Shown one piece after another: positions 27,547 to 36,938 of a stretch of 64,000 nt of DNA. Positions within the stretch are counted from its first letter, which is position 1. Every line of letters begins with the position of its first letter. Made by a program: the position numbers and the translations under genes. Location: assembly GCA_964658655.1 (NCBI GenBank), contig CAZZZL010000002.1, positions 124,001-188,000 of the forward strand, written 5' to 3'. The notes beneath the pieces are model-generated. The model saw nothing but the letters and a program-made list of their open reading frames with translations. It searched no databases and was not told where the DNA came from. The stretch is from G963692885 sp964658655 (GTDB lineage Bacteria > Acidobacteriota > Terriglobia > Terriglobales > Acidobacteriaceae).

Positions 27547-28488
27547 TTAGTGCACGACGCGCGGCAGATAGAAATCAAAGAAGCTCTTCGCAGATGAGCT
27601 AAGGCAGACGTTGGCGTTTGCATTTCCTGCTCCGCGCCGCGTCATTCCTTTGTTATCCACGTCAATGTGCATGGCGGTCGTTGGGCAAAGCCCAGGCTGA
27701 ATCGCATATGCTGCTGCCACCGGATCGAAGAGTGTTGGCGCTCTGTGATCGTTAGCACTATCCCATTCATGCGTGAGCTTCTCGAGGGCATTTGTGAGAG
27801 CCGAATGACGGGCGAAGAGTTCTTTCTGCCGGTCTGTATCAAGCTTGATCTGGGTCGAGTCAAGCGGCATTACATAGAGCGGGACTCCGGACTCAAACAG
27901 TGCCTTCGCGGATGGGATGTCGCACAGGATATTCCACTCTGGATCCGGCGGTGCATTCACCGCGCCGTACCCTCGAGCGACGGAACCTCCCATCATGACA
28001 ACCCGCTTCAGCTTCAGAAAGGTCGCAGGATCAGCTTTGATCAAAGCGCCAATATTTGTTAGTGGTGCGATGGAGATGAGAGTAATTTCTCCCGGATTCT
28101 TTCGGATGCTGTCGACCATGAAATGAATAGCGTCGGGATACTCCCGGTCTGGAGTTTTCAGCGCATAAGCTTTTTGCGTAAGGCCGTTTTTTGCCTCGGT
28201 TTTTGGTCCCGCATAGACAGGAATTTCTTCATGGCCGGTTTCTTTAAGCATCCGCGAAACCAGGCGGCCACGAATCTGCGTATCGCCGAATGCAGTTGTG
28301 ATGCCAAGGATCTTCACTTCCGGGCTCTTCAGAAGCAGGGCAAGAGCATAGGCATCGTCAATGTCATCGCCGATATCCGTGTCCAGAATAACTTTGGCGG
28401 GAGCGGCTTTCTGCCCAGGACGCTGCGCGTGTAGAAGTGGCATCAGGCTGGCCAGGATAAGAATGCAGGAGACTCGCAGCTTCATCAT
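27547..28488 (-). CDS. Secreted nucleoside hydrolase (inosine-uridine preferring type)
   Basis: A 313-residue member of the IUNH family. The calcium-binding N-terminal motif ILDTDIGDDIDDAYAL is intact, and VVMMGGSVARGYGAVNAPPDPEWNILCD is the conserved second region (MMGG, E-N-xx-D); the C-terminal DPVAAAYA segment supplies the last acidic ligand. An N-terminal signal peptide (LRVSCILILASLMPLLHAQ) indicates export, unlike most bacterial homologues, so it probably cleaves nucleosides or related N-glycosides in the periplasm. It is divergent from a GH106 rhamnosidase gene with 113 bases between the starts. Confidence 0.88.
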   Translation of the reverse strand: MMKLRVSCILILASLMPLLHAQRPGQKAAPAKVILDTDIGDDIDDAYALALLLKSPEVKILGITTAFGDTQIRGRLVSRMLKETGHEEIPVYAGPKTEAKNGLTQKAYALKTPDREYPDAIHFMVDSIRKNPGEITLISIAPLTNIGALIKADPATFLKLKRVVMMGGSVARGYGAVNAPPDPEWNILCDIPSAKALFESGVPLYVMPLDSTQIKLDTDRQKELFARHSALTNALEKLTHEWDSANDHRAPTLFDPVAAAYAIQPGLCPTTAMHIDVDNKGMTRRGAGNANANVCLSSSAKSFFDFYLPRVVH

Positions 28489-28601
28489 TTAGTCTTCGAG
28501 TGTACGCCCAGCTTCATGTAGATGTGATGGAAAATCAAACATCAGGGTGGACAGTCGGCCACAGGCATTCGTTCGCAAAATCAAGGAGTGTGACTCTTTT
28601 C

Positions 28602-31600
28602 ATGAAGCACTATTCTGCTCTTGCCATGATCCTGTTGATGGCTTCTGTGTCATCCGCGCAGACAAAACTCGATGTGCTGAAAGACAATTTTAAAAATCCG
28701 CCCAATAGTGCACGGCCGCGCGTCTGGTGGCACTGGATGAATGGCAATGTTACCCGGGAAGGTATTCGGCTTGACCTTGAGTGGATGCATCGCATTGGCC
28801 TTGGAGGCTTTCAGAATTTCGATGCCGCGATGAATACTCCGAAGGTCGTCGATCGCAGGCTTGTCTATATGTCGCCGGAGTGGAAGCGGACATTCCTCTA
28901 TGCAACCAAGCTGGCCGACCAGTTAGGCATGGAAGAAGCGATAGCCAGTTCGCCGGGCTGGAGCGAGACTGGCGGCCCATGGGTCCGTCCATCGGAAGGT
29001 ATGAAAAAGTATGTGTGGAGTGAGACGAGGGTCGAAGGCGGCCAGCCATTCGACGGTAAACTCAAGCTGCCTCCCGACACGACGGGTCCATTTCAGAATA
29101 TTCCGTTTGTGCCCGATCCAGTGATGCCCGGCGATCATGCGCCCGATATTCCGACTAGCTTTTATCGCGACAGCGAAGTATTTGCCTATCGACTTCCGGA
29201 AGTCGATACACCTTTGTCGCAGCTTCATCCCACGATAACAACCAGTAGCGGGAGTATCGATCCTGCATTACTAGCGGACGGCGACTATGCGAAAGCTGTC
29301 GAGCTTCCCTCTGCGCCGGTCGGGAAAGAATCATGGATACGGTATGAGTTCGCAAAACCGGTCACTGTTCGATCTGTGATCTTCGCACTCGCGAATCCCG
29401 AGCAGCCGCCGACTGTGTCAAATCATCATGGAGACAGCGAGGTTTTTCTGGAGGCGAGTAATGACGGTGAAAGCTTTCATCGGATTATTCAACTCGAAGC
29501 CGGGGATGCAGGCACGATTGTCGACTTCAATCCTGTAAGTGCAAAGTATTTTCGTGTAGCTTTTCTTGCCACGGCTCCCCATCCACCGCCTCCTCTTGAG
29601 GAAGATCCTGATGGATGGATGGGTGTTCATGCGAATCGTACGGACGCTCCTCATTTTGAACGCGTCACTGAGCTCGTCTTGTCGGGAGCGCCCAGGGTTA
29701 ATCATCTGGAAGATAAGGCTGCGTTCGGCACTGCGGATGACCTTTACCGTTTTGCGACCCCAACGGCGCCGGCTTCCGACTCGATCGACCAGCATGATGT
29801 CATTAATCTGACGCAACAGATGCGGCCGGATGGAACGCTGCGGTGGACACCGCCGCCTGGCAAGTGGATGATCGTCCGGATGGGCTATTCTCTGCTCGGG
29901 ATTACCAATCATCCTGCGACCGCAGAAGCTACGGGCCTTGAAGTGGATAAGTTGAATCGTACTTATGTCAAGCGCTACATGGATAACTACCTGGACAGCT
30001 ATAAATCCGCGGTAGGTGCGAAATGGATGGGCGGGCGCGGAGTCAGGTTTGTTGTTACCGACAGCTGGGAGGCCGGCGCACAGAACTGGACCGACGGCAT
30101 ACTAACCGAATTCAGTAAACGGCGCGGGTATGATCCTCATCCTTGGCTGCCGGTACTTACCGGACACATTGTGACGAGTGCGCAGGCGAGCGACGCCTTC
30201 CTTTGGGATTTTCGCAAAACCATCGCCGACCTGGTTGCCGATGAGCACTACGGGCAGATCACGGCTTCGCTCAGGGAACGCGGCCTCGGCCACTATGGCG
30301 AATCGCATGAGAGCGGCCGAGCCCTGATCGCGGACGGAATGGAAGTGAAGAAGCTCGATGATATTCCCATGAGCGCCATGTGGACACAGCGTCCGGGAGT
30401 CAACGAAGAAATGTATGGATATAACGCCGACGACCGTGAGTCGGCCTCGGTCGCTCATATCTATGGCCAGAACCTGGCGGCGGCAGAGTCCATGACCGCG
30501 GTACATGCGCCTTGGGCCTGGTCGCCTTCCACCCTCAAGCCGACGGCGGACAAGGAAATGGCGGAAGGCATTAATCGTTTCGTGATCCATTGTTCGGTCC
30601 ATCAGCCACTTATCGGGCAGGCTCCGGGACTGGGGCTCGGACCCTATGGCCAGTGGTTCAATCGGAATGATACCTGGGCAGAAGAGGCTCAACCCTGGGT
30701 GGATTACTTATCACGCAGTTCGTACTTGTTACAGCAAGGCCACTTCAGTGCAGATATTCTTTATTACTATGGCGAAGATTCGAATGTAACTGCGATCTTT
30801 GGGAATAAGTCGCCGGAAGTGCCCGAAGGATATGGCTTTGACTTCGTGAATGCTGACGCATTGCTGCATATGCTCAAGGTGGAGGATGGGAAACTGGTAA
30901 CGGCAAGTGGCATGAGCTACCATTTGCTCGCTCTTGATCCATACAGTGAACATATCTCCCTGCCGGTGTTGCGCAGCATCCGTGAGTTAGTGCTGAAAGG
31001 CGCAAGCGTGGTTGGTGCAAGGCCGCTGGATACGCCGAGCCTTGCCGATAATCAGCAGGAGTTTGTGGCAATCACCGAAGAGTTGTGGGGTAGCGGACAT
31101 GGTGTTCGCACTGTGGGCAAGGGCCGAGTCTATGCAGGTATGGCTATCTCAGAGGCCATGTCGTCCATGAATGTGGAGGCAGACTTTGATTACTCGAGGC
31201 CGCGAGCAGATACAAAGCTTCTCTTTGTGCACCGCAAGCTGGCTGACGGCGACTTGTACTATGTCGACAATCGCAGCGACCAGCAACAGAAAGTTGACGC
31301 TACCTTCCGCGTCAGCGGTCGAGCGCCCGAGTTATGGCACGCGGAGACAGGTGTAAGCGAGCCAGTGTCATACGCCATTTCTGATGGCCATACATCTGTG
31401 CCGCTGACGCTGGAACCCTGGGGTACGGTCTTTGTGATTTTTCGACGCGCCACTGAAGGCAAGTCACTGACACTACCGGTGATGGAAGATATGCCAGTTG
31501 CAGAGTTGCAGGGACCTTGGAACATCAGGTTTCAGCCAGACAGAGGTGCGCCAGCGTTGATACAGATGCCGCAGCTTGCTTCTTGGAGTGCGAGTCCGGA

Positions 31601-31994
31601 TGCAGGCGTGAAGTACTTCTCAGGCAGCGCGACCTATACGAAAAGCTTCGCCGCGACTGCTGACTGGTTTGCGCCGGGTGCGCAGATCTGGATGGATCTG
31701 GGCGACGTCAGGAATCTTGCCAGTGTTTCGCTGAACGGAAAGCAGCTGGGTACGCTGTGGCATGCGCCGTACCGCGTCGATATCTCCAGCGCGATCAGGC
31801 CTGGGCGAAATGAATTGGCTGTAAAAGTTATCAATTCCTGGGTAAATCGCATCATTGGCGACCTGCAGCCGGATGCACCACAGAAGTACACCTTCCTTGT
31901 GATTCGGCCCTATACGGCTGATTCGCCGCTACTGCCATCCGGCCTGCTGGGGCCTGTTTCAGTGCTGAAAAGGGTCGAAAAAAGCGTCAAATAG
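28602..31994 (+). CDS. Secreted GH106 alpha-L-rhamnosidase-like glycoside hydrolase
   Basis: An exported protein of ~1130 residues. A signal peptide (ALAMILLMASVSSAQ) leads into the GH106 opening motif ARPRVWWHWMNGNVTREGI and RIGLGGFQNFDA. The middle part has GVRFVVTDSWEAGAQNWTDG and GHYGESHESGRALIADG, with acidic residues in the positions expected for an inverting GH106 enzyme. The C-terminal ~150 residues form a galactose-binding-like beta-sandwich (WMDLGDVRNLASVSLNGKQL). It likely removes rhamnose from plant polysaccharides or glycosides. The in-frame region from 28500 is open, but the ATG at 28602 starts the signal peptide; AAGGAG stands at 28583-28588. Confidence 0.85.
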   Translation: MKHYSALAMILLMASVSSAQTKLDVLKDNFKNPPNSARPRVWWHWMNGNVTREGIRLDLEWMHRIGLGGFQNFDAAMNTPKVVDRRLVYMSPEWKRTFLYATKLADQLGMEEAIASSPGWSETGGPWVRPSEGMKKYVWSETRVEGGQPFDGKLKLPPDTTGPFQNIPFVPDPVMPGDHAPDIPTSFYRDSEVFAYRLPEVDTPLSQLHPTITTSSGSIDPALLADGDYAKAVELPSAPVGKESWIRYEFAKPVTVRSVIFALANPEQPPTVSNHHGDSEVFLEASNDGESFHRIIQLEAGDAGTIVDFNPVSAKYFRVAFLATAPHPPPPLEEDPDGWMGVHANRTDAPHFERVTELVLSGAPRVNHLEDKAAFGTADDLYRFATPTAPASDSIDQHDVINLTQQMRPDGTLRWTPPPGKWMIVRMGYSLLGITNHPATAEATGLEVDKLNRTYVKRYMDNYLDSYKSAVGAKWMGGRGVRFVVTDSWEAGAQNWTDGILTEFSKRRGYDPHPWLPVLTGHIVTSAQASDAFLWDFRKTIADLVADEHYGQITASLRERGLGHYGESHESGRALIADGMEVKKLDDIPMSAMWTQRPGVNEEMYGYNADDRESASVAHIYGQNLAAAESMTAVHAPWAWSPSTLKPTADKEMAEGINRFVIHCSVHQPLIGQAPGLGLGPYGQWFNRNDTWAEEAQPWVDYLSRSSYLLQQGHFSADILYYYGEDSNVTAIFGNKSPEVPEGYGFDFVNADALLHMLKVEDGKLVTASGMSYHLLALDPYSEHISLPVLRSIRELVLKGASVVGARPLDTPSLADNQQEFVAITEELWGSGHGVRTVGKGRVYAGMAISEAMSSMNVEADFDYSRPRADTKLLFVHRKLADGDLYYVDNRSDQQQKVDATFRVSGRAPELWHAETGVSEPVSYAISDGHTSVPLTLEPWGTVFVIFRRATEGKSLTLPVMEDMPVAELQGPWNIRFQPDRGAPALIQMPQLASWSASPDAGVKYFSGSATYTKSFAATADWFAPGAQIWMDLGDVRNLASVSLNGKQLGTLWHAPYRVDISSAIRPGRNELAVKVINSWVNRIIGDLQPDAPQKYTFLVIRPYTADSPLLPSGLLGPVSVLKRVEKSVK

Positions 31995-32024
31995 TGTCGA
32001 TTTGGGTGCGAAAAGTGTCGATTT
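31993..32024. repeat. Direct repeat pair (11 bases, 21-base period) after the GH106 gene
   Basis: AGTGTCGATTT occurs at 31993-32003 and again at 32014-32024, exactly 21 bases apart, that is two helical turns. It overlaps the GH106 stop codon and lies in the upstream region of the S41-like gene. Such phased repeats can be a binding site for a dimeric activator or response regulator; this function is inferred only. Confidence 0.4.
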
Positions 32025-32038
32025 TGGTCGGATTTACA

Positions 32039-32062
32039 CTCCCACCTATAGGGGAGTGGGAG
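32039..32062 (+). terminator. Hairpin between GH106 and S41-like genes, possible terminator
   Basis: CTCCCAC and GTGGGAG form a perfect 7-base stem around a 10-base loop, 44 bases after the GH106 stop. No T-tract follows. It could end the GH106 transcript or be part of the next gene's 5' region. Confidence 0.4.
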
Positions 32063-32131
32063 AGTCGCCTGCTGCGTTATCATTAAAGCGTCGCGATGTG
32101 GCTGAAAAATAGCGCAATCGATCAGGAAATC

Positions 32132-33400
32132 ATGTCGAAAACGTTCAAGCGTTCTGTATTCGGGATCTCCGTTCTGCTGGTGGTCTTTGCATTTCTAGGC
32201 ACGATGCGGCCTAATGCCGTCCGTGCGGGCACGCAGACGGACGGCGCGTATCCGGAGATGGAGGTCTACAGCGAAGTTCTGAACAAGATTCAGAATGACT
32301 ATGTTGTCGATCCGAATATGAATAACGTGACGGTCGGGGCGTTGCATGGCCTGCTTGAATCGCTGGATGCCGACTCAAGTTTTCTTACGCCGACCGAGTA
32401 CAAGCTTTACAAGCAGCACCAGAATAGCGGGTCAGCGCAGGTTGGCTTGAATGTCTCAAAGCGTTACGGGTACGCGACTGTCATCTCGGTCGAGCCGGAT
32501 AGCCCGGCGTCGAAAGAGCATATTGGCGATGGCGATATCATCGAGGCGATCGATTCGCAGTCAACGCGTGAAATGTCGCTCGCGATGATCCGTCTGATGC
32601 TGGAAGGCCCGGCCGGCAGCAATGTAACTGTCTCCGTTGTGCGTCCACGAAAGTCGGAGCCGGACAAGATTAATTTGAAGCGCGGCAATACATCAGTGCC
32701 GGCACTGGCTGAGCAACAGTATGAAAATGCAAGCATCTATTCGCTGCGTCCCGTGGTGCTGACGAAGGACCGCGTCAACGAGATCGAATCAAAGCTGAAG
32801 GGCATCGAAAAGGGCGGCCATCACAAGGTGCTCCTGGACCTGCGCGATGTAGCCGAGGGCGATGAGGCACAGGGAATTCGCCTGGCTAATTTCTTCCTGC
32901 AGTCTGGCACGATTGCGACGCTGGCAGGCCAGAAATTTCCGACGCAGACGTTTACTGCCGACCCAAAGATGTTCATCACGAATGCGCCGCTGGTCGTCTT
33001 GGTGAACCACGGGACATCGGGTCCGGGCGAACTGGTTGCCGGCGCCATCCTTGGCAACAAGCGCGGCGATGTTGTTGGCGATCGTACTTTCGGTGAGGGT
33101 GCAGTACAGAAGACTATCGACCTGCCCGATGGTTCGGCGCTGATTCTTTCTGTTGCGAAATATGCGACACCGGCCGGCAAAAAGATCCAGGATGAGGCTG
33201 TGGTTCCGAATGTAGTGGTTGCTTCCACGCAGGATGTGGATGACACGGCTGATGGCTCGGCGATCGACCAGGGTCCAACCATCGAGGGCAAGCCGAAGAC
33301 CACGCCGGGGCCGGCCAATCCGACGCCAGTGCCGGCGAAGACACAGCAGGACGATCAACTGAACAAAGCACTTGAAATCCTCAAGGCGAAGAACGTATAG
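32132..33400 (+). CDS. S41-family (C-terminal processing protease-like) PDZ protein, catalytic residues apparently lost
   Basis: A ~422-residue exported or membrane-anchored protein (hydrophobic VFGISVLLVVFAFLGTM) with the S41 layout: an N-terminal helical part (EVYSEVLNKIQNDYVVDPN), a PDZ domain (~100-185, GYATVISVEPDSPASKEHIG), and the peptidase-like core. Active family members read NxxSASASE with FGKG 25 residues after the catalytic Ser. Here the segment is NHGTSGPGE (292-300) and FGEG (320-323), so the serine position holds Gly297 and the lysine position Glu322. The C-terminus is a proline-rich tail. It is therefore predicted to bind peptides rather than cut them. Start at 32132 behind AGGA; an earlier in-frame ATG lies at 32096. 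Confidence 0.82.
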   Translation: MSKTFKRSVFGISVLLVVFAFLGTMRPNAVRAGTQTDGAYPEMEVYSEVLNKIQNDYVVDPNMNNVTVGALHGLLESLDADSSFLTPTEYKLYKQHQNSGSAQVGLNVSKRYGYATVISVEPDSPASKEHIGDGDIIEAIDSQSTREMSLAMIRLMLEGPAGSNVTVSVVRPRKSEPDKINLKRGNTSVPALAEQQYENASIYSLRPVVLTKDRVNEIESKLKGIEKGGHHKVLLDLRDVAEGDEAQGIRLANFFLQSGTIATLAGQKFPTQTFTADPKMFITNAPLVVLVNHGTSGPGELVAGAILGNKRGDVVGDRTFGEGAVQKTIDLPDGSALILSVAKYATPAGKKIQDEAVVPNVVVASTQDVDDTADGSAIDQGPTIEGKPKTTPGPANPTPVPAKTQQDDQLNKALEILKAKNV

Positions 33401-33490
33401 CAGAGTGATGGTGGTGTTCAGAGTTCAATTGATACGTCAGATCGACGGCTCAGGAAGTCTGAGCGCTGGCACGCCGATCGCCGCTGCCTC

Positions 33491-35761
33491 TTGAACCCAC
33501 GACCGGACGAAACCGACGGACGGGAGCGGCGCCAACGGCCAGGCAATTTTCAGCCTCCGGTTACCAAGCCTCCTCAACGACCTCGGCGGCCACCACCGCC
33601 AGGCAATAAGCCTGCGCGGCGACAAGCCACAGTGCCGGTTGCAAAACGGCGACTTGTCAATCGCATCACTCTGGGCGCGCTCATTTTTCTGGCAATGACG
33701 ACTGGCTGCCTGACGGGGCTGATGCTGGTCTACTCAGTTGACCTGCCCCAGATCGCGGACCTGCAGCGCTACCATCCGGATACGACCACGGAAGTTTATG
33801 ACGCGCACGGGCGATCGTTTGGATCGTTCGCGCTTGAGCGACGGGTGGTGGTGCCGTATTCCTCTTTCTCCCCGCTGCTGCGCGAGGCGGTCATCTCAAT
33901 CGAAGACAAAAACTTCGAGAGCCACTGGGGAGTAAATACTTTCCGCGTTGCCGGTTCGATCTATCATGACCTTGCCTCGAAGGGCCGTGCACAGGGTGCG
34001 TCGACGCTGACGATGCAACTGGCGCGCAACCTTTTTCTGTCTTCAGAGCGGACGTTTGGACGCAAGCTACAGGAAGTTTTTCTCTCTATTCAGATTGAGC
34101 GGAAGTTTACCAAGCAGCAGATTTTTTCGCTGTATGCGAATCAAATCTACCTGGGCCACGGCGTGTATGGATTTGAGGCCGGCTCAGAGTATTTCTTTTC
34201 GAAGCATGTGAGCGAGGTCAATCTGCCTGAAGCGGCGCTGCTGGCCGGATTACCAAAAGGGCCGGTGGGTTATTCGCCGCTGCTCTATCCCGACCGTTGC
34301 CTGCGCCGTAGAAATCTTGTGTTGAGCAGTTTGGAAGATGATGGTGTCATCACGAAGGCCGCAGCGGATGAGGCGAAGGCTGCGCCGCTTGGACTGCATC
34401 TGCCAGAGCCTTCAAATAGTATTGCGCCGTGGTTTATCGAAGAGGTGCGCCGTGAACTGGAACGCAAGTTCGGCGCGGACCAGGTCCATCAATCAGGCAT
34501 GCGTATCTATACGACGCTGGATCTCGACCTGCAGCAGACCGCGAATAAGGCCGTGCAGCAGGGGCTTGCTGCCTATGAGCGCCGCAAGGGCTGGCACGGA
34601 CATCTTCTGAATGCTCTGACGATGGGTAATACCATCGAGCAATTCAAACATCCGGACTGGGCCGCGCCCACTGCACCAGGCGGCTACGTACACGCATTGG
34701 TCGTGGGTGTGCTGCCAGGGCGGGTCACAGCACGGGCAGGTGCGCAAAGGCTGGAGATTCAGCCAGCAGGGTGGGCATGGACGGGCGTGAAGAATGCCGA
34801 GGAGCTGGTGAAAGTCGGCGACATCATTTACGTGCGGGTAGCGGAGGGCAGTGCCAACGAGCCGATTGTCGAGGCAGGGCTTGAACAGGATTCCGGCGCA
34901 GAAGGGTCGCTGATGGCTGTCGATAACAGTTCCGGTGACGTATTGGCAATGGTGGGCGGACGGGACTTTTACCTGTCGCAATATAACCGGGCGACGCAGG
35001 CACAGCGTCAGACAGGATCGTCATTTAAACCATATGTCTACACGGCCGCGGTCGAGGCCGGGGCCACTCCGCAACAGATGATTCTCGACACGCCAGCAAC
35101 ATTTTATACGGCCAGCGGCGCTTACACGCCCCATGACTTTGAGGGCAATTATCTCGGTAGCATTTCTCTGCTGAAGGCCTTTGCCGATTCAAGAAATATT
35201 CCGGCGCTGCGGCTGGCGGAGCAGGTGGGTATGCGCAAGGTGATCGACACAGCGCATCGGTTCGGCGTGACCAGCAACATTCCAAATTATCTGCCGGTCG
35301 CGCTGGGTGCAGTTGAAATCACGCTCGAACAGCAGGTTGGAGCATACAGCGTCTTTCCGAATGATGGCATCCTGGTTGAGCCGCACCTGATCCGCAAGGT
35401 AGCTAATTCTGATGGCATGACGATGTCACAGGACTCCGCGAAGGTGACAGAGGTGACGACGACGCGGACAGCGCGGACCATGATGACGCTTTTTAAGGAG
35501 GCAGTGCAGAGCGGCACGGCGGTGGAGGCGGCATCGCTTCACCATGCGCTCGGTGGCAAAACGGGAACGACAAGCAGCTATACGGATGCCTGGTTTGTGG
35601 GCTTCTCGCCATCGGTGACTTGCGGTGTGTGGGTCGGTTATGACAGTCGGCAATCGCTTGGCGATAAGGAGACGGGAGCCAAAGCGGCGCTGCCGATCTG
35701 GGCTGATTTTATGAAAGTCGCCATTGCGAGCAAGCCCGGCGAGCGGTTTCCTGGTGACTGA
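33491..35761 (+). CDS. mrcA: Penicillin-binding protein 1A, bifunctional transglycosylase/transpeptidase
   Basis: A 756-residue class A PBP. A basic, proline-rich cytoplasmic tail (~1-55) precedes a single membrane helix. The GT51 glycosyltransferase domain shows EDKNFESHWG with the catalytic Glu, GASTLTMQLARNLFL, RKLQEVFLSIQIERKFTKQQI and YANQIYLG. The transpeptidase domain shows Ser510-x-x-Lys513 (SSFK), the SRN motif (ADSRNIPAL) and KTGT at 690-693. It polymerises and cross-links peptidoglycan on the outer face of the inner membrane. Translation must start at the TTG 33491, as no earlier or near ATG exists before the membrane helix. Its end overlaps the acyltransferase gene. Confidence 0.93.
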   Translation: MNPRPDETDGRERRQRPGNFQPPVTKPPQRPRRPPPPGNKPARRQATVPVAKRRLVNRITLGALIFLAMTTGCLTGLMLVYSVDLPQIADLQRYHPDTTTEVYDAHGRSFGSFALERRVVVPYSSFSPLLREAVISIEDKNFESHWGVNTFRVAGSIYHDLASKGRAQGASTLTMQLARNLFLSSERTFGRKLQEVFLSIQIERKFTKQQIFSLYANQIYLGHGVYGFEAGSEYFFSKHVSEVNLPEAALLAGLPKGPVGYSPLLYPDRCLRRRNLVLSSLEDDGVITKAAADEAKAAPLGLHLPEPSNSIAPWFIEEVRRELERKFGADQVHQSGMRIYTTLDLDLQQTANKAVQQGLAAYERRKGWHGHLLNALTMGNTIEQFKHPDWAAPTAPGGYVHALVVGVLPGRVTARAGAQRLEIQPAGWAWTGVKNAEELVKVGDIIYVRVAEGSANEPIVEAGLEQDSGAEGSLMAVDNSSGDVLAMVGGRDFYLSQYNRATQAQRQTGSSFKPYVYTAAVEAGATPQQMILDTPATFYTASGAYTPHDFEGNYLGSISLLKAFADSRNIPALRLAEQVGMRKVIDTAHRFGVTSNIPNYLPVALGAVEITLEQQVGAYSVFPNDGILVEPHLIRKVANSDGMTMSQDSAKVTEVTTTRTARTMMTLFKEAVQSGTAVEAASLHHALGGKTGTTSSYTDAWFVGFSPSVTCGVWVGYDSRQSLGDKETGAKAALPIWADFMKVAIASKPGERFPGD

Positions 35762-36938
35762 TCATGCTCCGCGTATAAGGCGAGATCAGACACGAAGCTG
35801 GAACCGTCTTGATGGCGTGGACTGCCTGCGTGCACTCGCGATTTTCTACGTGCTGATGAATCACGTCAACATGCAATTGCTGTCTGGCCATGTGCCTTAT
35901 ACGAAGGGCTTACCACCGCAGCTGGTGAGCTCGCTGGTCTGGCAGGGGCAGAATGGTGTGCAAATTTTCTTCGCTGTTTCAGGATTTCTGATTACTTCGA
36001 CATCGATCCGGCGATGGGGCAGTCTTTCGCAGATCCGTATGCGCGATTTCTACCTGATCCGTATCGCGCGTATCGCGCCACTCTTCCTGGCCTTGCTGGT
36101 TGTGTTGAGTGCGCTGCACCTGCTGGGCGTGCAACATTTCGTCATTTCAGAAAAAACCGGTGGGCTGGGGAGTGCGCTGTTTGCCGCGCTGACATTTCAC
36201 ACTGGATGGCTCGAGGCAACGCGAGATTATTTGCCCGGCAGCTGGGACATCATGTGGTCGCTGGGGGTTGAAGAGGTTTTCTATCTCGCGTTTCCATTGG
36301 CGTGCCGCATTCTTGCACGTGGCAAGGGATTGTTGTTAGTGCTGGCTGCGCTTATAGCTTTAGGGCCGGTAGCGCGCACGATCTTGACGCAGCACAACCC
36401 GGTGTGGCGCGAATATTCCTATCTCGGCGGGATGGACGCAATCGCGATAGGATGCGTGACGGCGATTCTCATTTCGCGCCGGGATATTTCGAAAAAGATC
36501 ATGCCGTTTCTCGCAATAGCAGGACTCGTGCTGATGGCTTTCTGTCTTACCTGTGAGCCGCAGCTTGCGGTACTTGGTCTGCAGAAGAGCGGGTTGGCAA
36601 TGACCCTGCTCGCATTCGCGGCATGCCTGGTAATTGTCGCCGCATCTGAGACGAGATGGCAGGTGGCGCGTATGTTCACGCCGCTTCTGGCGTATGGTCG
36701 ACGCAGCTACGAGGTGTACCTAACACACATGTTCGTGGTCTTTGCATGCTTCGATGTTTTCGTGAGGTTGGGAAAGCCGGTGCGGCTGGTGCCGTTGCTT
36801 TTTATCGGCGTGATCGGATTGGCAGGCGTGCTCGGCGAGCTGGTCGGAAGGTTCTTTTCGGAACCGGCGAATCGATTGCTGCGATGTCGTCTTGGTGACG
36901 GACCGGAGAAGCTCGGGTCTGTCGTGCAGCAGGTTTAG
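35754..36938 (+). CDS. Acyltransferase 3 family membrane protein
   Basis: A ~394-residue integral membrane O-acyltransferase (OafA/NodX type) with about ten helices. The family's signature opens the protein: LDGVDCLRALAIFYVLMNHV, with Arg and His in the expected catalytic region, then NGVQIFFAVSGFLITS, RIARIAPLFLAL, WSLGVEEVFYLAFPL and YEVYLTHMFVVF. It probably acetylates or otherwise acylates a cell-envelope glycan. The GTG at 35754 overlaps the stop of the PBP1A gene (GTGACTGA), which suggests translational coupling; the frame also extends to a TTG at 35724. The end overlaps the convergent ribF stop by four bases. Confidence 0.87.
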   Translation: MTDHAPRIRRDQTRSWNRLDGVDCLRALAIFYVLMNHVNMQLLSGHVPYTKGLPPQLVSSLVWQGQNGVQIFFAVSGFLITSTSIRRWGSLSQIRMRDFYLIRIARIAPLFLALLVVLSALHLLGVQHFVISEKTGGLGSALFAALTFHTGWLEATRDYLPGSWDIMWSLGVEEVFYLAFPLACRILARGKGLLLVLAALIALGPVARTILTQHNPVWREYSYLGGMDAIAIGCVTAILISRRDISKKIMPFLAIAGLVLMAFCLTCEPQLAVLGLQKSGLAMTLLAFAACLVIVAASETRWQVARMFTPLLAYGRRSYEVYLTHMFVVFACFDVFVRLGKPVRLVPLLFIGVIGLAGVLGELVGRFFSEPANRLLRCRLGDGPEKLGSVVQQV

